From contig OU342639.1 of assembly GCA_910589415.1 (NCBI GenBank), forward strand, positions 682,001 to 746,000: a stretch of DNA of 64,000 nucleotides. Direction: 5' to 3'. The position numbers were made by a program, and so were the translations under genes. Under the pieces are notes generated by a model. It saw only the letters and a list, made by a program, of their open reading frames with translations. It was not told where the DNA came from and ran no database searches. Source of the DNA: Malachius bipustulatus. Its lineage: Eukaryota > Arthropoda > Insecta > Coleoptera > Melyridae. Shown here in pieces: positions 1 to 11,904 of this stretch. Position 1 is the first letter of the stretch, and every line of letters starts with the position of its first letter.

Positions 1-26
1 CTACGAATGCCTCGGAATTCGTTACA
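1..26 (-). repeat. LTR terminus (E3 LTR family), cut by the window edge
   Basis: The reverse complement of these bases matches the first 26 bases of the E3 LTR (start at 39791) at 24 of 26 positions, including its TGTAACGAATTCC start. The flank to the right is not a polypurine or polypyrimidine tract, so base 26 looks like the outer edge of a 5' LTR or a solo LTR lying in minus orientation and running out of the window to the left. Confidence 0.75.
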
Positions 27-429
27 AACGTATAATCTAAAAATATGATCATCTGTGAAAAATATGCAGGGGCATAGGAGATGGGGTGGGAAAATGGAGG
101 CCACCACCCACTACCTACGCCACTGGACAGTTTTGGGAAAAAGTCATTACCAGTAGACAATAGGTATCTATCTCAGAACTGTTTGTACCAAATTTGAACA
201 ACATCGCTCAAGCGGTCCCGAAGTTATTCCCAGAATTCGATTTTCATACTTCAACTTTGAAGACTTCTACCTCCGTTATTATGCCTTTTAAGAAATTATT
301 TAATGAGGAAAGTCCACTTATTTTGCAATTCTCTATCACCTCCTAAAATGACACTGGTAAAAAATGAAACACCCTGTATACAGGGTGTTCTATAAGCTCT
401 ATGACAAACTTTGACAGATGATAGATCAC
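27..429. other. Intergenic, no gene seen
   Basis: I see no coding potential here. Positions 369-388 are a perfect 20-base palindrome (ACACCCTGTATACAGGGTGT) made of two head-to-head copies of the CAGGGTG end that recurs at foldback and MITE termini throughout the window. Confidence 0.5.
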
Positions 430-960
430 TTAATTTTAAAATGTTGATTTCATGATTTCTAATAAACATGTGTCCAATTTGCTTTCGTTTATGAATAATT
501 ATACACAAATGATAATCGCAATTTTTCATTTTGAAAGCAGCGTGGCGTGGAAACGACTCAGGATATTGGAAATGGGCTTACATGTCCCCATTTTAACTTT
601 TTATGTACTATCCTATGACGTAGATGAAATTTTTATAGAGGGGGATGAAAAAATATGATTATTTTCATCACCCTGTATTAAAATTTGAACCACAAAGTAG
701 GATACCATATGAAAAGACAAGATAGGGAGTATCGTGTAAGCCGTTTTCAGAAACGGAAACGGCTCCAAATATGGAGCCGTTTCCGATGTACAGTGCTTTC
801 AAAATTAAAAACTACGATTTTCACTTGTTTATAACTCATAATAACCTACTCGTTTTAAACTGCAAGTGTAAAAAACATTCTTACTGGATTTTCTCAGACA
901 ATATGATAAAAAAAAAACAAATGTCATTACTGGTCCATGAAAAAATATGAATGAATGAAA
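430..960. repeat. Foldback/MITE-like repeat, family F1, copy 1
   Basis: Two arms are inverted around about 620-690. The left arm (about 505-625) contains CTTACATGTCCCCATTTTAA and ACTATCCTA. The right arm (about 665-890) carries their inverted counterparts plus ACTTGTTTATAACTC. The same arms occur at 38650-39440 and at 46860-47085 with 51757-51960. The copy is diverged and codes for nothing recognisable. Confidence 0.65.
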
Positions 961-1385
961 CATGGAAAATATGAAAAAAATGTTATGCCAATAGAATATA
1001 AAATAAACTGAAAATCAACCTGTTTTTATTTTTTCAAAAAGAACAGCGCTTTCCGTTTTATGGAAGTTATTTTACTTATGAGGTGAAGGTTACTTATGAT
1101 TATGACAGAAGGTTAAAAAGAATTTTTCTAAGATGTCGTAATGTCGTATGTGTATTGTAGCTAGAGATAGCCATTTCGAACAGCCAGTGTGACGAGTACA
1201 TTTTATCTTTTGTTCTGTCGATATTTAACATTGAAAAACTGTTTACAATGTTGCAACATGTAATTTAATCTGAGAAGAAAATATCGCCTTTTTCATTTTG
1301 CATAAGTTCTGTGATGAGAAGAACCAATCGGACAAGCTCAATGAAATTTAGAAAAAAATTTGAAACCAATTAATTATTATCGAAA
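961..1385. other. Intergenic, nothing recognised
   Basis: AT-rich sequence with no open frame resembling a known family and no clear repeat partner in this window. Confidence 0.4.
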
Positions 1386-2490
1386 TTGTTCAAATTGTCG
1401 GCCAAGCACTTCCTTACTCTGTCCGGCACGAATGTAAACGCTTTGTATTACAAGCTGAATGACATCCAGAGCGATACTTTCCATTTCTATGCGAATTCGA
1501 TGCTGTACATCTTCTATATTGTTGGGCCTATTGATGTACCCTTGGTTTTAAATACCCCCAGAGAAAAAAATCTGGAGGTGTCAAGTCGGGTGAACTCGCG
1601 GGCCATTCTAGCGGTTCTCGACTCCACATCCACCTGCCAGGAAATACGTTGTTGCGAGATAGCCTAACATTAACACCAAAATGAGGAGGAGATCCATCCT
1701 GTTGTAATCAGATTCTTTCGTGGGGCGTATTGTTATTCGCATCGTTAGGAAAATCAAGTGTTAAGGATCGGAGGGGTTCTCCCCGCAAAAAATGTAAATA
1801 CCACTGCTCAACAAGGCAAATACTCATAATAAAATAGGGCCCTAGAAGCTGGTCTCCAATTATTGCAACCCACACGTTTATTTTCCCCTCTCTGTCTTTG
1901 ACATTATTGGGTTCAGTGAGGATTTATCAGTGACCAGTATCTGGAGTTATGGCGGTTCACTGTCCCGTTCAAACAAAAAGTCGCGCCTCGTCCGAGAAAA
2001 TGGTATTATTTAAAAAGTTGGGATTTTCGTCACATCTCAACTGGAACTCTTCACAGAACGGCAGTCAATGGTCGGGATCATCTTCATTTAATTCATGGAT
2101 CAATTGAGGTATGTAGGGGTGATTTTCTTCTCTCAGTAGTTTAACGACAGTTGAATGATCAATATCGCGATTTAGAGCTATCTGCCTTGTGTGTGGAATG
2201 TGGATTATCTTCAACTTCAAGATTTTTTATCATCAGGTATTTTAGGTCGACTTTACTTCTTTCGCGCTTCTTGTTTCAGTAAATTTTGAAACTATCCTAC
2301 TTACTGTAGACGTACTAATTAGGCGGCCTATCTGGATGTTATTGATTGACAAATCAACTTCAGCTTGAGATCTTAATTGATCTCCGAATCCAACCATCAT
2401 CAAAAAATCAAACATTCTTTCTTTTCCCGTTAAACGAGCCATTTTTTTTACTTCTACTACTGTAAAAAATACTATTAGAATACTTTTCAC
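1386..2490 (-). pseudogene. IS630/Tc1-mariner-superfamily transposase, decayed
   Basis: Read on the minus strand, 2490-2242 encodes a helix-turn-helix region of the type found at the N terminus of insect IS630-like transposases (blocks MARLTGKER and STVSRIVSKF). Further on come a decayed first catalytic block (IFSDEARLF, about 2005), a second block (QQDGSPPHFG, about 1700) and the block around the third acidic residue (SPDLTPPDFFSLGVF, about 1575). The blocks are in the expected order but in different frames and broken by stops, so this is a dead copy. In the family these enzymes cut and paste DNA at TA sites using a DDE/D triad. The exact clade is uncertain. Confidence 0.8.
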
Positions 2491-3078
2491 GATTCACGTT
2501 CAAGCAGAACTGACATTTCAGTGTGTTTTCCACCTTAAATTTCTTGGTAACGATAAATTTTAAGATAATCATTTCGATTCGGATAAGTTTTTTGTAAAAT
2601 GAGGGTTTTTAAGATAGAAAAAACGAACAGTCTAATTTTTGAATTTGATTCGAATTTTGATTATTTTTTTCAACTTGCAGTAATTTTAATTGATTTACCT
2701 CTGTTAAATGACACCTGTCAAAACTTTGACCCAACGAGTGTGGTGGCAAGTCCGTTCCTGACTACCCTGACGACGTAAACATCTATTGTGATATGCCTTA
2801 ATGACTCTTGATGGTCTCTATGAACTATTGAAATTTCATCAAATTATACAGGCGGTTGAAAAGTTAGAGACAAAAAAGAAAATGTCCGGGTACCCTTTTG
2901 GGGCTCTGTATCTGCGTTTAGGGACACTTTTGGAATTTTTGTTTTAGGACAGACTAGGTTTTTTGACCTCCCCTGTATGCTCCCAAGAAATTAGGAGGTA
3001 CTCACCAGACACCCTGTATATGCACATCATACAGTTTGCCCATAACGAAATATTTTCTTGAAAAATACTTATCTGAAA
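2491..3078. other. Non-coding flank with MITE-like ends
   Basis: No gene seen. CCTGTCAAAACTTTGACC near 2715 weakly mirrors the inverse of CAAACTTTGACAG near 407 and could be a degenerate terminal repeat of the transposon remnant to the left. CACCCTGTATA at about 3010 is another copy of the common MITE end. Confidence 0.35.
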
Positions 3079-3082
3079 CTAT

Positions 3083-3683
3083 TGTTATGTGTGAAAACAT
3101 TAACGTGTATGTGCAAGAACAATAATTAGTTATTATCAAGTAGAATTATTATTAATTTAGCATATTAAGACTCATAGAATTATGTATTCAAATTTAGTTC
3201 ATCATTAACATTCGTGAGAGTCCTCTTATAAACAAATTTGTTACTCCTTAACAAAGTTTGTTGTTGAACAAACACATTTCTTAAATATTTATCTGGTCGT
3301 TGCCTGCCCGCACCCTGTTTGATGCAATATACTATAAACTTCCTTTGAAAGGGTCTAGCAGCCATCTACCAGATTAAAACAACTTTATTCTGTATTTAAT
3401 TATTTATGTTATTGATATTTTATTGTCATTTCTTACTAACCAGTTGCATGCATCAGGCACTTCGTGCCTACGTGACTACCCTACAAGGAGGGTTGGCTCC
3501 CATATGTATCCTGTATAATGTTTACATCAAGAAGTTATAAATTCTCTTACGCACTCGATGTACAGTCAGTAGTTGTTCGGCTTTACCATCTTATGCCTCT
3601 CTCGATGAAATTATAGTTTGTAATCGGAACTTAATAAATATTAGTTTTTTTAAAAAGTGAATTTTATCTTGTGAAACCTAAAA
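3083..3683 (+). repeat. E1 5' LTR
   Basis: 601 bp, beginning TGTTATGTGTG and ending GAAACCTAAAA. The limits are set by the 3' copy and the ctat duplication. The termini are TG...AA rather than the usual TG...CA. Confidence 0.95.
3536..3638 (+). promoter_or_regulatory. LTR core promoter and poly(A) signal
   Basis: TATAAAT at 3536 lies 32 bp upstream of the A of an arthropod initiator, TCAGT, at 3566-3570, which is normal TATA-to-start spacing. AATAAA follows at 3633-3638. This suggests that U3 ends near 3567 and that R ends shortly after the poly(A) signal. The same signals are present in the E2 LTR (TATAAAT at 29666, TCAGT at 29696). This is a motif-based inference. Confidence 0.65.
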
Positions 3684-3684
3684 T

Positions 3685-3702
3685 TGGCGCAGTCAGTAGG
3701 AT
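3685..3702 (+). other. E1 primer-binding site, tRNA-Ser type
   Basis: TGGCGCAGTCAGTAGGAT begins one base after the LTR. It matches the tRNA-Ser 3'-end complement used by many insect gypsy elements except for one A in place of G. E2 has the standard base. Confidence 0.85.
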
Positions 3703-4447
3703 TTCAAGAAAAGTGAAAACTCAGCGGCCCCTCTCCTGAGAAGACACTTTTGTACTCCAGTACTTCATCTTGACGGACTAATGAAGCTCCAACTTCGAGG
3801 GCTGTTACTGTAAGTGTTTGCATTCTTTACATCCCCTGTATTTTGATTTTTTTCGAATTGCTTTTGTGGTTGCGAGTTGCTATACCTACATGTTTAAAAT
3901 TATTTAAGAAAGGTCAAAACTTTCTTATTATGTTCAATTCTACATAGAATCAAATTTCTAGGTTACGAGAAAAGTGCACTTACTTACTACAAAAAATTTT
4001 TATATACTAATATTGAATAAATAAATAAATAAATTTTCTTTTTCCGATTAAACAAAATTAAGTTTTCTCGCAGTTAATATCGTGACAAAGTTTGTAAAAT
4101 AATCAACTATAATTTTATCGAGTCGTTAAATTATTTGACATCTATATCACAACGACAATAATAATTATTGAATAACGCTCACCGTTCATCGCATCCTATT
4201 TTTGGCTTGTTAAGTTAAATATTACACATGATCTAGCAGCTCTCTGAATCATTATTACCTACTAATTCCTATGTTTCCTATTTTTATATTGCATGTAATT
4301 AGAACTGAACAGGCCCCTTGAACCTTAAGAACGTCACATAAATTTTTATAGGTTACATGTATTATTGGTATTGACACTTTTCATATTTACTGCGGAAACG
4401 CCTGCATTTTAATTTTATACCTATACCTACATATAACTCATTACAAG
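3703..4447 (+). other. E1 leader with candidate env splice donor
   Basis: A 745-base untranslated leader. An ATG at 3781 opens nine codons plus two bases that run directly into GTAAGTG, a strong splice-donor consensus (GT at 3810-3811). Phase and context suggest that this exon supplies the start of env in a spliced mRNA; see the env entry. The rest is AT-rich and shows no other open frame. Confidence 0.6.
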
Positions 4448-5455
4448 ATGGCAAACGAAAATGCCAATAATTTTGTTGACAATTTAAAACTGCTGCAATC
4501 CCTAAGTTCTCTGATTCCTGAATACGACGGCGACCAAGCCACCCTTAGCGATTTTATTTCCGCCTGCGAATTCGTTGTCGGTCAAATCGACGACGGCATC
4601 ATGCCAGGTTTTCTGCTAATTCTAAAAAATAAATTATTAGGAAAAGCTAGACAGTTTATCTCTTCGAGAAGTCTCAACGATTGGAACAGCATTAGGCAAT
4701 TGCTAATAGGTCATTTTGGAGATTGTAGGGACACTGAATCCTTGCTGAGGGATTTAACTACCTGTATTCAAAAGTCCTCCGAAACACCCAGAGCCTTCGT
4801 GCAAAGAATCGAAAATTTATTAACAAAACTAAGAAACACGGTAGCTTTAGATGAAGATATTGACGCTAGAACTAAAGAAGCTCTAAATGAGTCTCATGAA
4901 AGAATCGGTCTAAAAACAGTGCTAGCTGGACTTGGTGATCCGATAGGTTCGATTATTCGTGCACAAAGACCACAGTCAATTGACGAGGCAGTTCAGTTCA
5001 TAATTGAGGAGGAAAATATTTATTATTTGAGGAATAAAAATTCGTCAAAAGACTCAAAAACTATTCAAAGGATCGTCCCGAAATCAAACTTTTCTTCTGA
5101 CCAGCGAAAAGACACAAAATTTTGTAACTATTGCAAAAATCAGGGTCACTTAATAACAGAATGTCGAAAAAGAACCTATAACAACCAGCAACAACAAAAT
5201 TTTCAAAATATCCCTAGGCAACCGCAAAATAATCCGCAATACGCTCCTAGACCACCCTTCACTAATCAAAATCAAAACTTTCGAAATAACAATCATAACC
5301 CGCCTTTTGAGAGAACACCTGTCATTCAGAGGAACCCAACAATCAACCATTTAAACTCCCACGAGGAGACAGGAACGGGCGATCTGTCTCCGAACTCTCA
5401 AGATTGCCCGGTCGTGAATTCCCTAGTAAATCCATTCGAAGAGCTGGTATTTTAA
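4448..5455 (+). CDS. gag: E1 Gag polyprotein
   Basis: 335 codons starting at ATG 4448. In the family, Gag forms the particle and packages the RNA. The first 200 or so residues are the helical capsid-type region (blocks IPEYDGD and RAFVQRIENLL). One CCHC knuckle, CNYCKNQGHLITEC, lies at about residues 226-239, followed by an Asn/Gln/Pro-rich tail. The frame overlaps pol, which lies in the -1 frame, so Gag-Pol is probably made by -1 frameshifting within or upstream of 5404-5455. I found no textbook slippery heptamer. The copy at 30579 is nearly identical. Confidence 0.92.
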   Translation: MANENANNFVDNLKLLQSLSSLIPEYDGDQATLSDFISACEFVVGQIDDGIMPGFLLILKNKLLGKARQFISSRSLNDWNSIRQLLIGHFGDCRDTESLLRDLTTCIQKSSETPRAFVQRIENLLTKLRNTVALDEDIDARTKEALNESHERIGLKTVLAGLGDPIGSIIRAQRPQSIDEAVQFIIEEENIYYLRNKNSSKDSKTIQRIVPKSNFSSDQRKDTKFCNYCKNQGHLITECRKRTYNNQQQQNFQNIPRQPQNNPQYAPRPPFTNQNQNFRNNNHNPPFERTPVIQRNPTINHLNSHEETGTGDLSPNSQDCPVVNSLVNPFEELVF

Positions 5456-8400
5456 ACACAAATTCTGATAATTTATTTTTTATCGAAGATAAAGCCGGTA
5501 ATAAATTCCTCATAGACACCGGTGCCGCTATTTCACTCTGCAAACCCCACGTCATACGTGATCACAGTAAACTCTGCTCAGAAAATATTATTATACATGG
5601 CATTTCTAATAAAGACATTTTTGTTTCTCAAAGCTATACATATTTACCTAATCCTAATGCAAGCATTCCCCATAAAATATATGTACATAATTTAAATATT
5701 CGACATGACGGAATTTTAGGCCTGGATTTCTTACAACAATATGATTGCACTATTGATATACCCAATAGAATATTACATACCAACTTCCGCAATATCCCTT
5801 TGGTAAGGGATTTCAAAAACCCTGAAGCCGTCCCAGGAAAAACCCACGTTAGCTCGCGTGAACACCAGGGACAAGCAGCCGATAGTTCGGCTCCCGTTCA
5901 GTGTAAACTCAATTCGAATTCTGGCAATTTCCACAGTAATGGTGAATTGCTGCAAAATTCTCTCGCCAAGAAATTGGCAAACTCTCAGTCGCAAGCGATT
6001 GACACTAGTTCGCGAATCTCACCTGGTGCCAGACCAGTCACTGAGTCCGCTCAAAACATTGTTCAAATTCCCGCTCGCACCATATCGTACGTACGAATGA
6101 GGAGCACTCCTTGCAATTACAAATCCGCTATTTGTCCACGCATAGACGTCGGAAAAACGGTGCGAATCCCAAGCGCCCTTGTACGTGTCGACAAGGATTC
6201 GTTTATCACCTCCATTATAAACATTTCTACATCAGATATCGAAATAAAACTCCCTCTAATTGAATTGGAAAAATTTGAAGAGACCGAGGTATTTTCAATC
6301 GACAGTTCTGAAAATAGTTCTATGGACCAGTCCAGAATAGATACGGTTCTTAAAAATCTCAGGTTGGAACATTTAAACCAGGAAGAAACCCAACTCATCC
6401 AAGACCTGTGCATTTCGTACTCAGACATATTTTTCTTAGATGGTGACAAACTGTCATTTACTAACGCTATCAAGCATGAGATCAACACGGATAACAACAA
6501 ACCTGTTTTCACGAAGTCTTATCGCTACCCTCAAATTCACAAACAGGAGGTTAAATCTCAAATCCAAACTATGCTTGACCAAGGCATCATTCGGCCCTCT
6601 GTCTCCCCCTGGTCATCTCCTGTATGGGTCGTCCCGAAAAAATTAGACGCCTCTGGCGTCCAAAAATGGAGAGTCGTCATTGATTACAGGAAACTCAATG
6701 AACTAACGGTCAATGACAAATATCCTCTGCCAATTATTTCCGATATTCTCGACCAACTAGGTAAATGTTCATTTTTCACTACGCTTGATTTAGCGTCCGG
6801 TTTTCACCAAATAGAAGTTCTATCTCAGGATATTCCCAAAACTGCCTTCTCGGTTGAAAATGGTCATTTTGAATTTATGCGTATGCCTTTTGGTTTGAAA
6901 AATTCGCCATCGACATTCCAAAGGGTTATGGATAACGTTATGACAGGTCTCCAAGGTGAACAATGTCTCGTCTATATGGATGACATCATAATCTACTCCA
7001 GCACCCTCGAGGAACACATTGAAAGACTTCAGAATGTTTTCAAAAGACTCCGACAGTCAAATTTCAAAATTCAGCCTGACAAGTGCGAGTTCCTCAGGAA
7101 GGAAGTTGCATACCTTGGGCACTTGATCACCGAAAATGGGGTGAAGCCAAACCCCTCAAAAATAGATGTAGTCCAACGATTTCCGCAACCTAAAAACACT
7201 AAGGAAGTCAAACAATTTCTGGGCCTAACCGGTTACTACCGTCGGTTTGTAAAAGATTATTCCAAAATCATAAAACCCCTGACAAATCTCCTAAAGAAAG
7301 AAGTCCCTTTCACGTTTGGTGATTCATGCGTGAAGGCATTCGAGACTTGCAAAAAGATTCTCACGGAAGCCCCAATTTTGCAGTACCCAAAATTCGACGA
7401 AGAGTTTATTTTAACTACCGATGCAAGTGCCTTCGCGATCGGCTCTGTCCTCTCACAAGGCCCTATAGGTAAAGATCTTCCAATCGCCTATGCTTCTAGA
7501 AGTCTCAACCCCGCAGAAACTAGGTATTCCGTAATTGACCGCGAATTACTAGCAATAGTGTGGTCAGTCAAACATTTCCGCCCTTACCTATTCGGTCGTC
7601 GATTCAAGCTCGTAACAGATCATAAACCCCTCGAGTGGCTGTTTTCTGTCAAAGATCCAGGTTCTAGATTGAGTCGCTGGAGACTCAAACTGGAAGAATA
7701 TGATTACGAAATAATTTACAAGCCAGGCAAGAAAAACGGCAACGCAGACGCCTTGTCTCGGATTGCTATAAATGTAATTCGATTGGAAGACGAAATTAAA
7801 GCTCTTACCACGCCGCAAAAGTGGCAAAACTACATAGAAAACATTCATGTCAGTTACGAGAAAATAAATCACTCGAACCACTCAATTTTCATAGGAGTTT
7901 TCACGATGTAATTTTCTGCATGCCAAACAATCCTAGATCAAACGAAGACTTACGAATCTGGAACAAAATACGGGAGGACATAAACGACGACGACTTCACT
8001 TTTACAGACAAAATCGAAATAAAACACAGTATGACGAACAAAAACAAAAAGTTTTACTTAATCGAACGCGAACCACGCGATTTTAATCCGTGCTATTTTC
8101 GAGCATTTCTCGCAGTTGCAGACTTTCTTCCTGAAAACAATACCTATTACTTGCCAGCAATAAAAAACGTCGCCCTACCTAAAATTTTAAGTCAAGTTTT
8201 CCAAGATAAAAATGTTAAATTTGTCATTTGCCATGACGTAATAGTTAGAGATCCTCCTAAGGACGAAAAGAAAGCGATAATTAAAATGATTCACCTGGAC
8301 CCTCAGAACTTCCATAAAGGCATCAATGAAACCCTTAGAAAACTTCAGCTAAAATATTATTGGCGAAACATGAGAGAGGACGTGATGAATTTTGTAAAAT

Positions 8401-9374
8401 CATGCGAAACATGTACGAAAGCGAAAATAAATCGTAAAAACCTAGATTATCCTCTTGTATTAACAGAAACCCCCAATAGACCATTCGAACGCATAAACAT
8501 TGACACCTTCGATTATGATAAACACTCATTCCTCTCTATTATTGACGATTTTTCTAAATTCGCTCAGATATACGAACTAGAAGACAAAACAGGTTCGACC
8601 GTGAAAAGAAAACTCGCAATTTATTTTCAACATTTTCCCATTCCTAAAAGAATACACACAGACTTAGGCAGCGAATTTAATAATAATATCATTAAAGAAT
8701 TTTGTAAACTTTACGATATAAAATTAACATTCAGCGCCTCAGACCACCCCCAGAGCAACGGCAGCGTTGAACGATTTCATGCTACCCTCGCTGACAGTCT
8801 AAGATGCTTTTCTAATGATAACCCAAATGATAATTTAATCGACGCTATCCCTTTAATTATCAGCTCATATAACAACAGCAAAAATAGTTCAACAGGGTTC
8901 ACTCCCCAAGAAACAATCTTTGGTCATTTAGACGTTACTAGAAATTTAATTAGCGCGTCAAACGATGCCGCGATCACCAATCTAGAAATTGAAGAAATGA
9001 AAACATGGTCTAACCATTTCTACCCTAAAATTCAGAACAACATCACCTTCTCAAAACAAAAAGCTAAAGATCGTTTTGACAGTCATGTTCATAATGCCTT
9101 ACCAGAATACAGGGTAGGACAACTAGTATATTTGAAAAATATTCCCAAAAAGAAACATTCCCCCCGCTATACAGGGCCATACAAAATCCTGCGTCTAGTA
9201 AATGAACGTAACATAGAACTTAAGTTAAATTCTAGGAAATATATAATCAATATCGACAAAATCAAGCCTTATATCTCCGACGATGATTTTAGTTCATCTG
9301 ACGACGAACCATTATCAGATTTAATAAGCCCTGACAACGAATCTGTTGTTGCAGGTCCATCTTCTGGACAGTAA
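5404..9374 (+). pseudogene. pol: E1 Pol polyprotein, frame broken near 7890
   Basis: The first open segment, 5404-7911, holds the protease (LIDTGAA), reverse transcriptase (VYMDDIII near 6975) and RNase H (TTDASAFAIGSVL near 7425). The second, 7821-9374, holds integrase with an HHCC zinc region (about 8295-8420), the D,D,E core (about 8495-8780) and an acidic C-terminal tail. The two segments are in different frames because the T run at 7887-7891 is one base shorter than at the matching place in E2. There is no ATG at the start; translation is expected to arrive from gag by frameshift. Apart from this break the coding content agrees with E2 almost throughout, so the loss is recent or could be a sequencing error. 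Confidence 0.9.
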
Positions 9375-11269
9375 CCCAAACTCAGGTCACCATCTCACCA
9401 GTCGAAAACACCGTGGGATTATATTATGAAAGGGAAAACGATATAAAAATATCAAACGACCACTGGAAATTATTAGTTTATAAAGATCTATCTTTAATAT
9501 ACGATGCATTTAATCACAACGAATTAATTCTAGATACGCTCTCGCAAAGTTTATACTCCCCCAATAATTCTCATGAACAGAACTCCTTTGCGATCTCCAT
9601 GAGAGCCCACTACAAGACGCTAGATGCAGTTTCTAGCCGAATTAATTATCTTTTCCGAAATGTAATGCTCGAGACACCTAAGAGATCCAAACGAGGCATT
9701 TTAAATGGACTCGGTTCAATTTGGAAATCGATAACAGGTAATCTTGATGCGTCCGATGGCGAATATTATAATAAATGCATAGACAAGCTAGAAAAAGATG
9801 ACGTTGAAATACAAGAGCTATTGCGAAATCAGATCCAAATCGTGTCAGCTACTATCAAAACCTTCAATACTAGTGTCAGAAACTTGCAAATAGACGAACA
9901 AACTCTTAATGAAGATTTAGTCCAGATACAGCTTGCCATAGGCAACTTTTCAGATGAAAAGAGACTTCTCGAAAAGCAAATCAATCTTATCGGTATTTGC
10001 GAAAGTTTACTAGAATCATATGTCTTAATCGAGAGCGAACTCAAAGACATTACCGAAAGCCTTACATTTGCAAAACTTAAGGTTCTTCATCCTTCCATAA
10101 TAAAATCAGATGAGCTTATGGATCAGCTTGTTTTAATTTCAAAATCTTTAGAACATAACAACTTACCTGTGCAGCCTAATTATAACAACTTGCCAAAAAT
10201 TATAGATGTTATTAACCTTGAAGCGTTCCAGACCGATAAAAGATTAGTCTTTATTTTACAAATTCCATTAGTTTCAAATGAATTATATTCAACCTATCAC
10301 TTATATTCTATTCCTACAAGAGGTGTGACCACAGATACATTTCATGCAATTCTACCGGAATCAAAATACATAGGGTTGTCAAAGGACAACAGACAATACT
10401 TACGTTTAAGTAACATAAACCAATGCCAGGAGATAGACGATAATACATCACTCTGCAAAAATGTAGTCCCACTATCTGTAGAAAATCCCCCATGCGAAAT
10501 CGAATTGATTGCGAAACTCTCCACAAACAATTGCAAGCCTGTCGTCATGCAATTTGAAGACTACAACTTAATTAAACTAAAGAAGAACAAATGGATCGCT
10601 GTCATATCAAATCGACTCCCAATTGTCTCCACCTGCCCGACCGATGCTACCAGAACTCAAATTATCAAGCAGAGTTCAATAATAACAATGCAACCAAAAT
10701 GCAGTGCCTACGTTGGAGCCACGCAGTTGTATGCAGAAGAAGACAAGTCATCCAACTACTCTGAAAACGACATCATCCCTCAAGTTCCTTTCGATTGCTG
10801 CGAGGGCATTAAGAAAAATGATCCCATCAAGTTAAAAATGATCAAAATTAACAACATAAACCTAGATGAACTAAATACCGCCTCTCACAAACTTGCGGAA
10901 CAAGAAGACATGTTAAACCAACTTGGTAAACAGTCCTTTGCAACGAAACATCTGGGTACCTTTGCCATTCTAACAATCATTGCATTCTCTCTCATCCTCA
11001 CTTGGTGGTGCTGCCGTAAATGCGGAATACTACGTCATCTTATTGGGTACTTCAAAAGTTCCGGTTCTGACGATGATGGAAACGATAAACGACCAGGTTG
11101 CTGTGCACAAATCTTTAATTACTGCAATGTACAGTCACCAGTTACTAGACGCCATTCAAGCAGAACCTCGATTCACGCCCTAGATGAAATATCGTTCCAA
11201 CAAGAAGTAACCCCATTATCGACGAACGCGATGCCACGCAAGACATCACACTCATCGAGGAAATTCTAA
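9355..11269 (+). CDS. env: E1 Env-like glycoprotein (errantivirus/baculovirus-F type)
   Basis: The open frame runs on from pol without its own ATG; the first good block begins near 9413. In the family, Env is a membrane fusion glycoprotein. Counted from 9413, a furin-type site RSKR lies at residues 91-94, followed by a Gly/Ile-rich fusion-peptide-like stretch, a long helical region, a Cys-containing ectodomain, a transmembrane segment at about 517-534 and a cytoplasmic tail of about 84 residues. A candidate splice acceptor (pyrimidine-rich, then CAG, ending at 9354) is phase-compatible with the leader donor at 3810, which would supply the ATG and a hydrophobic N terminus. The frame is intact here and in E2. 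Confidence 0.85.
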
Positions 11270-11293
11270 TTCTCTATAATTTCCAACTTCGCC

Positions 11294-11299
11294 GGGAGG
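11294..11299 (+). other. E1 polypurine tract
   Basis: GGGAGG sits directly before the 3' LTR at 11300, where plus-strand DNA synthesis would be primed. The same bases precede the E2 3' LTR. Confidence 0.65.
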
Positions 11300-11900
11300 T
11301 GTTATGTGTGAAAACATTAACGTGTATGTGCAAGAACAATAATTAGTTATTATCAAGTAGAATTATTATTAATTTAGCATATTAAGACTCATAGAATTAT
11401 GTATTCAAATTTAGTTCATCATTAACATTCGTGAGAGTCCTCTTATAAACAAATTTGTTACTCCTTAACAAAGTTTGTTGTTGAACAAACACATTTCTTA
11501 AATATTTATCTGGTCGTTGCCTGCCCGCACCCTGTTTGATGCAATATACTATAAACTTCCTTTGAAAGGGTCTAGCAGCCATCTACCAGATTAAAACAAC
11601 TTTATTCTGTATTTAATTATTTATGTTATTGATAATTTATTGTCATTTCTTACTAACCAGTTGCATGCATCAGGCACTTCGTGCCTACGTGACTACCCTA
11701 CAAGGAGGGTTGGCTCCCATATGTATCCTGTATAATGTTTACATCAAGAAGTTATAAATTCTCTTACGCACTCGATGTACAGTCAGTAGTTGTTCGGCTT
11801 TACCATCTTATGCCTCTCTCGATGAAATTATAGTTTGTAATCGGAACTTAATAAATATTAGTTTTTTTAAAAAGTGAATTTTATCTTGTGAAACCTAAAA
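11300..11900 (+). repeat. E1 3' LTR
   Basis: 601 bp, matching 3083-3683, followed by the ctat target duplication at 11901-11904. Confidence 0.95.
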
Positions 11901-11904
11901 CTAT

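Larger units (their letters stand above)
3083..11900 (+). mobile_element. E1: errantivirus-like Ty3/gypsy retroelement with env
   Basis: An 8,818-bp element with two 601-bp LTRs that differ visibly at one site (GATATTTTA in the 5' LTR, GATAATTTA in the 3' LTR). It is flanked by a 4-bp target duplication, ctat, at 3079-3082 and 11901-11904. Its order is LTR, tRNA-Ser-type primer site, leader, gag, pol (protease, RT, RNase H, integrase), env, purine tract, LTR. That order and the tRNA-Ser primer are characteristic of insect errantiviruses. It is almost identical to E2, but its pol frame is broken once, so it is probably not autonomous. Confidence 0.95.

Noticed and set aside
3180..3365. 61-codon minus-strand open frame, repeated at 11397, 29310 and 37529
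   Set aside because: It is identical in all four copies only because each lies in an E1/E2 LTR. There are no domain features and no reason to call it a gene.
9413..11269. Start of Env at the GTG codon at 9413
   Set aside because: The frame is open further upstream and GTG starts are not expected in animal genes. The splice model explains the missing ATG better.
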